5,848 nt of DNA from Xanthobacteraceae bacterium (GTDB lineage: Bacteria; Pseudomonadota; Alphaproteobacteria; Rhizobiales; Xanthobacteraceae), in the NCBI GenBank assembly GCA_030043175.1, contig JASHYD010000878.1, positions 1-5,848 on the forward strand, written 5' to 3'. The notes beneath the pieces were generated by a model. The model had not been told where the DNA came from and ran no database searches. It saw only the letters and a list, made by a program, of their open reading frames with translations. Positions 1 to 5,590 of this stretch are shown here, in pieces. The first letter of the stretch is position 1, and every line of letters begins with the position of its first letter. A program made the translations under genes and the position numbers.

Positions 1-33
1 CGTTCGCGCCGACGCGCGGTAGAGAACTGCGTT

Positions 34-945
34 GTGACCCAATTGGCCATAAAGCAAGAGTACGATGCCGACGTAATCATCGCTGGTGCCGGGCCAGCGG
101 GAGCGGCGGCGGCCTGTTATCTCGCGCGTTGTGGCGCATCTGTCATTGTTCTCGATCGCGCAAAGTTTCCGCGTGACAAAGTCTGTGGCGATTGTGTCGG
201 GCCGATGGCGTTGATCGAACTTGACGCGCTCGGCGTGCCACAAATGGATGGCTACTCGCAGACCAATATCGGGCGCCGCGGCGCACTCTATCTTGACGGC
301 GATGAGCTAATTTCTTTGCTCTTCCCTGATATTGCGGGCGTGCCTCAATATGCCCGCGTGATTCCGCGCCTGATGCTCGACAATTTTGTTGTCGAGGCCG
401 CTCGACAAGCCGGCGCCCGCGTGATGGAAGGCTTTGCACTTGCGAATTTTTCGCTTGACGGGGATGCCGTCGCAATCGAGGCCAAAGGTCCGCGCGGCAC
501 CTTCACTTTGAGAGCGCAGCTGCTGATCGGAGCTGATGGCAGCAGCTCAACCGTGGCACGTATCATGCGTGGCTCGCTCCCGCCGCGGCGCGATCGGATG
601 GTGGCTGCTCGGGCCGGAAGCTATCTCCACGCAAAAGCCTTCGCCGAGGAGGCGGTGAATATTTCTCAGACCCACGGATTCGGACACTGGCATGATTTGT
701 CCCAACTAGGGCTGGGGGCGGCAATCGCTCATCTTGGTCAAATCGGGGAGGCGATTAAGATCTTGGAGTCCAGTTTGGCAAGATTGGATTTGATTGGTTG
801 TAAATATCGCGTCTGCTTTGGCATAGGCGAGCTTGCCTCCTGTTATGCTACGACGGACCGCCTGGAACTCGCTCGCACCACGATTGACGCCGCGATCCAC
901 CAGGCTGCGAACATTGGCGATCGCGTCCATTTGTGCCGCTTATAA
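34..945 (+). CDS. Chimeric ORF: N-terminal half of a geranylgeranyl-reductase-type FAD oxidoreductase fused to a TPR-like fragment
   Basis: Residues 11-190 read as the FAD-binding half of a geranylgeranyl-reductase-family flavoprotein. They show the dinucleotide motif GAGPAG (18-23), acidic D41 at the end of the second strand, the family motif KVCGDCVGP (49-57) and the second FAD motif GADG (166-169). Intact relatives are about 400 residues, so the substrate-binding C-terminal half is missing. After about residue 193 the text changes to amphipathic helical repeats (about 196-300) resembling the TPR-like C-terminal part of adenylate-cyclase or winged-helix ATPase regulators. That part also lacks its usual N-terminal domains and its end. 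The joint lies near base 610. The start is GTG with a weak AGAGA at 21-25, but the frame is open to the window edge, so the true start may lie upstream. A working reductase is unlikely; this is best read as two gene fragments joined by recombination, possibly expressed as a stable chimera. Confidence 0.7.
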   Translation: MTQLAIKQEYDADVIIAGAGPAGAAAACYLARCGASVIVLDRAKFPRDKVCGDCVGPMALIELDALGVPQMDGYSQTNIGRRGALYLDGDELISLLFPDIAGVPQYARVIPRLMLDNFVVEAARQAGARVMEGFALANFSLDGDAVAIEAKGPRGTFTLRAQLLIGADGSSSTVARIMRGSLPPRRDRMVAARAGSYLHAKAFAEEAVNISQTHGFGHWHDLSQLGLGAAIAHLGQIGEAIKILESSLARLDLIGCKYRVCFGIGELASCYATTDRLELARTTIDAAIHQAANIGDRVHLCRL

Positions 946-1066
946 GGGTGCGTTGATGCGCTCCTGAGTTTCAGCCCAAAAAAATACCAAGCTGTCCGAT
1001 TGTCCACATCTGGGATTAAGGCTTAACAGCCTGCTTAATGGCAGCGGCGGGCTAGGTAACTTTGCT

Positions 1067-1561
1067 TTGATTGGCGCGGGTGATGAACTGTTCAAGCGCG
1101 CTGGCTACCGATCACTCGGCGATAATGATGAGATGCTTTTTGAAAGGTTGCCTGGCCTCAGCGGATTGCACAACCCGCTCGCAGAGGCATCTACGATAGT
1201 AGAAGAAATAATGGACCTCGTGACGGATTGGGTAAATATCGAGTTATTCCGGCGTCTGATGTGGCCTGAAGCGATAGATGCCATTGGAAAGCTTGAGGAG
1301 TTGCAGGTCGTCTTGGAGAACATCCTAAACAAGGGGTGGGAAAACAGGGGTGACAATTGGAGCAATTGGGAAAAGCAGATTCTCCATGCGCAGCACACGA
1401 TTCAGAGTTTGCGCGCGTCGGAAAGAGAGGTGGCGGATCAGCGTATCCGGATCGAATCCGCCATGGATGGATGGGCTGAGCATCACGGGCTTGAGAGCTC
1501 GGCCGATCCCAGGTTCGGCAACTCATGGAGCGTGCCACCGTCTAGCAATGATCCTAAATGA
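1067..1561 (+). CDS. Unrecognised 164-residue hypothetical protein, possibly a 5'-truncated gene
   Basis: I do not recognise this protein. It is soluble and helix-rich, with no membrane segment or signal peptide. The middle (about 40-95) is acidic and hydrophobic, and the part from about 100 to 140 is charged with many Trp, Gln, Arg and Glu residues, like a helical hairpin or short coiled coil. The TTG start has AGG at 1054-1056 about ten bases upstream. The first in-frame ATG is at 1133 and would give 142 residues. The frame is open back to 968, just after a TGA at 965-967. The upstream codons read plausibly as protein, with a Gly/Asn-rich stretch just before the chosen start, so the real N-terminus may have been lost at a breakpoint near 968. 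The stop TGA overlaps the ATG of the next gene (ATGA, 1558-1561), an arrangement typical of translationally coupled genes, which favours this being a real coding frame. The DNA appears less GC-rich than the phn genes. Confidence 0.5.
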   Translation: MIGAGDELFKRAGYRSLGDNDEMLFERLPGLSGLHNPLAEASTIVEEIMDLVTDWVNIELFRRLMWPEAIDAIGKLEELQVVLENILNKGWENRGDNWSNWEKQILHAQHTIQSLRASEREVADQRIRIESAMDGWAEHHGLESSADPRFGNSWSVPPSSNDPK

Positions 1562-1881
1562 CAGGCCGTCTCCTTATATACGGCGCCAGCGGATTTACCG
1601 GCCGGCTTCTCGCGCGGCGCGCACGCAGCAGCACAGATACGATTCTTGCAGGCTGAAGCCGAGGGCGTCTGCAGCGCATCGCTGAGGAATCCGGCTTGCC
1701 ATACCGCGTGCTCTCTCTGGAAGACTGTGGTAACCTCTATGCGGGACTCGGCGATATTGCCGTCGTGATCAACACTGTCGGTCCGTTCGTCAGCACCGCA
1801 CGGCAGATGCTGGAGGCATGCCCGGCTCGCCTCGCGCGGCTGCTGCGGCTCCTCGAGGAGAACACAGCGGCAGCAGATTAA
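1558..1881 (+). pseudogene. Saccharopine-dehydrogenase-like NADP-binding protein, nonsense-mutated and truncated
   Basis: The frame opens with MTGRLLIYGASGFTGRLL, the Rossmann glycine-rich loop (GASGFTG, residues 9-15) typical of saccharopine-dehydrogenase-like or trans-acting enoyl reductase proteins. Codon 33 is TGA (1654-1656). Reading through it in the same frame continues the family pattern: LAG-stop-SRGRLQ, then a strand-helix unit and a VVINTVGPF motif (about residues 73-81). Family proteins usually have Arg where the stop lies, so a single CGA-to-TGA change explains it; no frameshift is needed. Resemblance to the family ends after MLEAC near base 1821, and the remaining codons up to TAA at 1879-1881 are low-complexity Arg/Leu/Ala. 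Intact relatives are roughly 350-400 residues, so at least two thirds is gone. The two defects together make a non-functional remnant the best reading. There is no clear Shine-Dalgarno; translation may have been coupled to the upstream frame through the ATGA overlap. Confidence 0.75.
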
Positions 1882-2545
1882 AAGCACGTTGTCCATCACC
1901 CAGCAAAAATCAGTGAGATATTCGGCACGACGCGCGAGAGCGCGTCAACAAGAACCTTCAAATTTGGCCAGGCGCGTCGCTCTGTGCCGAGTTACTCTCC
2001 GATCTCATCGCCCTTGCCACGGGGCTGTCGGGAAACCCGGAGAAGTTGCTGGCCAACCTGGTTGTGGCCTTGCGCTGGCGCGGCGAGCGAAACGCAAGCA
2101 TTGAGGGGCCGCACAAAACCACTTGGCTCGGCGCACAGCCCAATCGTGTTGCAACCGTGACCTGGCGTAATGCAAGCGCACCGTACAGCGCGCGCCAGGT
2201 TTTCCGAGTCTCGACCTCCGCCTGCTCCCCTGGCCCAATGAAGGGAGATGACCAGTTGCACTAACCTATTGAGATTACAGGCGCGTCCGGCGTGTTTTCA
2301 ATCGGTGCTCGACCGAACCGCCGTTTGCCGCCGTTGGACAAAGCGTGGGACATCATTGTCTGCCGCCTGCTCTGGTGTCTGACGAGGGGCGTGACGCATC
2401 ATGCCGTTGCCTTTCGCTCCGTCTCGGGCCGGTGCGTTTCATCAGCACTCTGTTCTTCGGCTGTTTCTGCGCCAAGAGATCCGCAGACCGCTTGCAGGTC
2501 GCCGCCCCAGCAGCGGCGCAAGCCGATCAGGTCCGGCGGTGCGGC
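1882..2545. other. 664-base stretch without a convincing gene; degenerate remnants
   Basis: No family is recognisable on either strand. On the plus strand one frame is free of stops from 1917 to 2264 (115 codons). Around 1985-2110 it reads like natural protein, with AELLSDLIALATGLSGN followed by a Leu/Val-rich helix, but it has no ATG and no ribosome site; its only late start is TTG at 2046. It could be an internal fragment of a lost gene. On the minus strand a 34-codon frame (2402 down to 2298) starts with two ATG codons behind an AAAGG at 2411-2415, but its product matches nothing I know. Other open frames here are overlapping GC-rich shadows. I see no IS ends, transposase motifs or tRNA. 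Confidence 0.55.
2490..2523 (-). other. Bulged stem-loop downstream of phnE
   Basis: On the transcript side, GCTTGC plus GCCGC pairs with GCGGC plus GCAAGC, giving an 11-base-pair stem with a 7-base loop and a 5-base bulge on one arm. It begins 22 bases after the phnE stop. No T-run follows, so it is not a classical intrinsic terminator. It could protect the mRNA 3' end, assist Rho-dependent termination, or be chance pairing in GC-rich DNA. Confidence 0.3.
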
Positions 2546-3379
2546 TTATAGCAGCGCCTTGCGAAGGCGTGCGCTGAGAAGGTCGATCGCTATGACTGTG
2601 GCAACGACGATGATCACCTGGGCGGCGGTCTCGGCATATTGGAAGCTGCGGATGCTCTCATAGAGCGTCTGGCCAATTCCGCCGGCGCCAACGATGCCGA
2701 GCGTTGTTGCCGAGCGCACGTTGGTTTCAAGACGGTAAAGCGTCAGCGAGCTCCACAGAGGTGCTACCTGGGGAATAACCCCGAAGATCACCTCTTGGAT
2801 GCGTCCGGCCCCCGTCGCTCTGATGCCTTCAACTGGCCGCGGATCGATCGACTCCACGGCCTCTGAGAATAACTTTGCGAACACCCCAAGATTATGCACG
2901 GCGAGTGCCATCACGCCGGCGAACGGACCGAGTCCGACGGCGACCACGAACATGAGGGCGAACACGATCTCGTTGATAGCGCGGCACGCATCCATCAACC
3001 GGCGCACCGGTTGCACGACCACGGCAGGGCAGACGTTGGCAGCACATAGAATCGAGAACGGCACACCGAATAACACCGCAAGCGCGGTTCCCCAAGCTGC
3101 GATCTCGACGGTCACAACCATGTCGGCGAGATAACTGTCGGCATCATGGAAATTCGGTCGCAAGAAAGCCGAGCCGAATTCTGCCATGTTGCGCCAGTCG
3201 TGGATGATACCGACGGCGCGATACATTTCTGCCGGCGACCAGGCCCAGGCGAGCAGGGCGACGATCGCGAACCAGAACAGCCACAAGCGCAGGCGCCGCA
3301 TCAGCGGATGCCGCGGCACATCCGGTATCGCGGATACTTCGTCCTGTGCGGGAGCAGCTGCAAGGTGTGCCACATCCAC
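2546..3379 (-). CDS. phnE: Phosphonate ABC transporter, inner-membrane permease PhnE
   Basis: This is the membrane-spanning subunit of the phosphonate importer; it forms the translocation path and docks onto PhnC. It has 277 residues, a normal length. After a polar N-terminal tail (1-30), hydrophobic segments lie at about 32-48, 87-113, 136-164 and 252-269. The cytoplasmic EAA-type loop that contacts the ATPase is at about 184-204 (EGIRATG, then P203). The conserved GIVGAGGIGQ near the C-terminus (228-237) is characteristic of PhnE. The start is GTG at 3377-3379, supported by GGAAG seven bases upstream, and lies 13 bases after the phnD stop, so the two genes are surely co-transcribed. A second in-frame GTG two codons later is an alternative start. 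The gene ends with TAA and no second phnE follows, although many alphaproteobacterial clusters have two permeases. PhnE could act as a homodimer. Confidence 0.93.
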   Translation of the reverse strand: MDVAHLAAAPAQDEVSAIPDVPRHPLMRRLRLWLFWFAIVALLAWAWSPAEMYRAVGIIHDWRNMAEFGSAFLRPNFHDADSYLADMVVTVEIAAWGTALAVLFGVPFSILCAANVCPAVVVQPVRRLMDACRAINEIVFALMFVVAVGLGPFAGVMALAVHNLGVFAKLFSEAVESIDPRPVEGIRATGAGRIQEVIFGVIPQVAPLWSSLTLYRLETNVRSATTLGIVGAGGIGQTLYESIRSFQYAETAAQVIIVVATVIAIDLLSARLRKALL

Positions 3380-3386
3380 CGCCGTG

Positions 3387-3391
3387 CTTCC
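3387..3391 (-). promoter_or_regulatory. Ribosome binding site for phnE (GGAAG)
   Basis: GGAAG lies on the minus strand seven bases before the GTG at 3379, just upstream in the 13-base gap after the phnD stop and its immediate flank. It supports the non-ATG start of phnE. Confidence 0.5.
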
Positions 3392-3392
3392 G

Positions 3393-4505
3393 TCAGTTCC
3401 CGCGGGCGTAGGTTGCGGCGACCTCGGTGATCATGCGCTTCATGTCCTCCTGGCGCTCGGCCTTTTCGGCCTCGATAAATGCCGCGACCCGGCCGCGGTA
3501 CGGGTTGGTCTCGGCCTTCCTCTCCAGTTCGTCGAGTTTGGCGAGTTGGGCCTGGATTACGGCTATCTCCTTCGCCTTTTGATCGTTGGACAACTTTGCA
3601 TCACCCTTGATCTTAAGCAGGTCCTTGTTGACTTCAAGCTTGCGGGTCGAAAGCAGCTGGTCGTCGGAAGAGGGGTGAAAGGGCGACCAGATGAGGTTTG
3701 CGAGGGTGTCGCGAGCGGCTTTGATTTCCGCGCCACTACCAATATGGCCGTAGCTCATTAGGGATGTGTAAAGCTTGCTTTTGACGGCAGGATCGAGGTC
3801 CTTGCGCCACATCAGCGGATCCAGCGGAATGAGCGGCGACGTCCAGATTACTTTGATCTTTTCCCTGGCCTCAGGCGCGGTCGCCCCGATTCGCAACAAG
3901 TCTTCGCTATTGTTGGTCGCCGCGCTGACTTGGCGATTCGCGACCGCCATCGCATTAGCTTGGTGATTGGCGTTACGGATGGTTTTAAAGCATGATTTGG
4001 GGTCGATGTTGCGCGCAGCGAAAATATAGGACATCGGCACTAGAAAGCCCGAGGTCGAATTCGGATCGCCGATTCCGAAATCCAGCGACTTGTCGCACTT
4101 GAGAATGTCATCGAGTTTCTCAAAAGGACTATCGCGGTGGACTATAACATGGGAGTAGTATCCGATGTTGCCGTCGCGGGACACGATTTGGGCGAACACC
4201 TCCGCGCCGGCACGATCGGCCGCTTCCATGCCGGATTTGTTGCCGAACCAGGCCGCTTGAACCTTATTAAATCGCATAGCCTCGATTACGCCGGCGTAGT
4301 CGGTCGAATAGAATCCGTTGATCTTGAATCCGGTCGATTTCGCGATCGCCTGCAGGAACGGCTCCCAGTTTTTTTTCTGATTCGTCGATGCCTCGGTCGA
4401 GATTACGCCGAAATTGATTTCGACTGGTGACTGCGCACCGGCCGTACCGACCCAGACGATCAACGACAGGATGGCAGCCTTGGAGAGGAATAGATTTCGC
4501 AACAT
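3393..4505 (-). CDS. phnD: Phosphonate ABC transporter, periplasmic phosphonate-binding protein PhnD
   Basis: This is the solute-binding protein that captures phosphonates in the periplasm and delivers them to PhnE. It has 370 residues, somewhat longer than E. coli PhnD (338). A Sec signal peptide is clear: R3 and K9, hydrophobic core 10-21, and likely cleavage after AGA at 22-24; no lipobox cysteine is present. The mature protein opens with the family sequence INFGVISTEAS (30-40) and WEPFLQ (47-52). The ligand-binding loop GDPNSTSGFLVP (146-157) carries the Ser-Thr-Ser-Gly that holds the phosphonate oxygens in this family. Residues from about 285 to 370 are highly charged and helical, ending in a likely coiled-coil or long hairpin. 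The ATG start has a strong AGAGGAC upstream. An A8 run at codons 44-46 is a possible slippage site. A 147-base gap separates it from phnC. Confidence 0.95.
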   Translation of the reverse strand: MLRNLFLSKAAILSLIVWVGTAGAQSPVEINFGVISTEASTNQKKNWEPFLQAIAKSTGFKINGFYSTDYAGVIEAMRFNKVQAAWFGNKSGMEAADRAGAEVFAQIVSRDGNIGYYSHVIVHRDSPFEKLDDILKCDKSLDFGIGDPNSTSGFLVPMSYIFAARNIDPKSCFKTIRNANHQANAMAVANRQVSAATNNSEDLLRIGATAPEAREKIKVIWTSPLIPLDPLMWRKDLDPAVKSKLYTSLMSYGHIGSGAEIKAARDTLANLIWSPFHPSSDDQLLSTRKLEVNKDLLKIKGDAKLSNDQKAKEIAVIQAQLAKLDELERKAETNPYRGRVAAFIEAEKAERQEDMKRMITEVAATYARGN

Positions 4506-4512
4506 GTTTGTC

Positions 4513-4519
4513 GTCCTCT
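4513..4519 (-). promoter_or_regulatory. Strong ribosome binding site for phnD (AGAGGAC)
   Basis: AGAGGAC lies seven bases before the phnD ATG on the minus strand. It is the best Shine-Dalgarno in the cluster, clearly stronger than those of phnC and phnE, which fits the need for excess binding protein over the membrane components. Confidence 0.75.
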
Positions 4520-4585
4520 TTGTTTGCTAAAATCGACATCGGATTGCACCTCTCAAGCTGTTCTGCCTCGCCGGTGCCCGCCGGG

Positions 4586-4641
4586 GTCTCGCGGCCAAGC
4601 CCCATTGCGACTGGAACGCGCGCCCAAGATGGTTGCGAGAC
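4586..4641 (-). other. Inverted repeat in the phnC-phnD intercistronic leader
   Basis: GTCTCGC (4586-4592) and GCGAGAC (4635-4641) form a perfect 7-base inverted repeat enclosing 42 bases. Inside it a shorter CCAT/ATGG pair can nest. It sits within the 147 non-coding bases between phnC and phnD. It could stabilise or pause the transcript and so set the ratio of binding protein to ATPase, as intercistronic hairpins do in other importer operons. No T-run follows, and function is inference only. Confidence 0.35.
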
Positions 4642-4652
4642 TTGTTTGCGCC

Positions 4653-5468
4653 TCAGAGGCCCACCGGCTCCAGGGAGGACACGAACAGGTCTTCATCTTG
4701 CACGCCGTAGATCGATCTCAGCAGCGCGGGCGTCAGCTCACGCGACGGCCCATCGTAGACGACCTCGCCGGATCGAAGGGCGATGGTGCGGGGGCAATAG
4801 CGCAGCGCATATTCGACCTGATGCAATGACACGAGCACAGTGATGCGGTCGTTTCGATTGAGGTCGGCAAGGATATGCATGACGCGCCGCGCCGCGCCCG
4901 GGTCAAGCGAAGCAATCGGTTCATCGGCGATCAGTAACTCGGCGCGCTGCACCAGTGTGCGGGCAATGGCGGCGCGCTGCTGCTGTCCGCCCGATAGATC
5001 GGCCCCCCGCTTGAGCGCATGCTCCGCAATCCCGACGCGAGCGAGCGCCTGCATGGCGCGGCGCTTGTCGGCCGCAGTGAAGCGGCCGATCGTGCCGTAA
5101 AAAACCGGCATTTGGCCGAGCAGACCAAGGCAGACATTGATGAGCACCGAAAGCCGCGGCACCAGATTGAATTGCTGAAATATGACACCTGTGCGCACAC
5201 GCAGGCGCTTCGCCGCTCGCGTAACGCGGCCGTGGTGTTGCATCAGCTGGCCGAAAAGGACGATCTCGCCGCCGGCGGCCGCAACACACTTGTCGATCGG
5301 CGCAAGACCGGCGATCGCGCGAACCAAGGTAGACTTGCCACTGCCCGAGGCGCCGATCAGAGCGACCATTTCGCCGCGCCCCAATGAGAAGGAAACATCG
5401 CGCAGGATCGGTCGTCGCCCGTCAAAAGACTTCGAAATCCGCCGGACCTCGACCACGGCTTCCGACAT
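4653..5468 (-). CDS. phnC: Phosphonate ABC transporter, ATP-binding protein PhnC
   Basis: This is the cytoplasmic ATPase that energises phosphonate import through PhnE. It has 271 residues, close to E. coli PhnC (262). All nucleotide-binding elements are intact: Walker A GASGSGKST (39-47), Q-loop in FQQFNLV (97-103), signature LSGGQQQR (158-165), Walker B LLIADEP (178-184) with catalytic E183, D-loop SLD (187-189) and switch histidine H216. FQQFNLVPRLSVL and the long insert before it are typical of PhnC. The ATG at 5468 is the first start codon in the frame after an in-frame TAG about 30 bases upstream; only a weak GACGGGG precedes it, so translation may be modest. The gene lies 122 bases after the DUF1045 stop on the same strand, and phnD follows 147 bases later. 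Gene order C-D-E is the standard one. Confidence 0.94.
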   Translation of the reverse strand: MSEAVVEVRRISKSFDGRRPILRDVSFSLGRGEMVALIGASGSGKSTLVRAIAGLAPIDKCVAAAGGEIVLFGQLMQHHGRVTRAAKRLRVRTGVIFQQFNLVPRLSVLINVCLGLLGQMPVFYGTIGRFTAADKRRAMQALARVGIAEHALKRGADLSGGQQQRAAIARTLVQRAELLIADEPIASLDPGAARRVMHILADLNRNDRITVLVSLHQVEYALRYCPRTIALRSGEVVYDGPSRELTPALLRSIYGVQDEDLFVSSLEPVGL

Positions 5469-5539
5469 TACGGCTGCCCCGTCTTCGATGTTGCTCGGCT
5501 AACAAGCAGATGTGACAGGGCGATGAATGCGAGGACAGA

Positions 5540-5556
5540 TTAGGAATGTATTCTAA
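5540..5556. promoter_or_regulatory. AT-rich near-palindrome upstream of phnC, possible operator or promoter element
   Basis: TTAGGAATGTATTCTAA is an imperfect palindrome (arms TTAG-G-AAT and ATTCTAA, one extra G) in a GC-rich surrounding, about 70-90 bases upstream of the phnC start. Such a site could bind a dimeric regulator or hold a -10 region for an internal phnC promoter. No -35 partner is convincing. Confidence 0.25.
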
Positions 5557-5569
5557 GATGCGAACGCCG

Positions 5570-5586
5570 GGTGCGAACCGCGCACC
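5570..5586 (-). other. Stem-loop just after the DUF1045 stop codon
   Basis: GGTGCG and CGCACC form a perfect 6-base-pair GC-rich stem with a 5-base loop, beginning four bases after the DUF1045 stop. No T-run follows on the minus strand, so it is not a standard intrinsic terminator. It could be an mRNA 3' stabiliser or a partial attenuator between DUF1045 and phnC. Confidence 0.4.
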
Positions 5587-5590
5587 AAAG

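Noticed and set aside
946..2545. Possible insertion sequence or integrative element behind the mosaic
   Set aside because: No transposase or integrase motif, terminal inverted repeats, target duplication or tRNA fragment could be seen by eye.
2292..2663. Plus-strand 123-codon frame overlapping the 3' end of phnE
   Set aside because: Its second half is antisense to the phnE C-terminus, and the first half is Arg/Ser/Cys-rich with no family resemblance.
3186..3761. Plus-strand 191-codon open frame opposite phnD and phnE
   Set aside because: It is antisense to two clearly identified genes, crosses their boundary, and has no recognisable motif; it is a shadow of GC-rich codon structure.
4267..4605. 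Minus-strand frame starting in the phnC-phnD gap and running into phnD in another frame
   Set aside because: phnD has a strong ribosome site and intact family motifs in its own frame; this frame reads as Arg-rich shadow.
4921..5289. Alternative minus-strand frames inside phnC
   Set aside because: They overlap the intact Walker A to signature region of phnC and are Arg/Ala-rich shadow translations.
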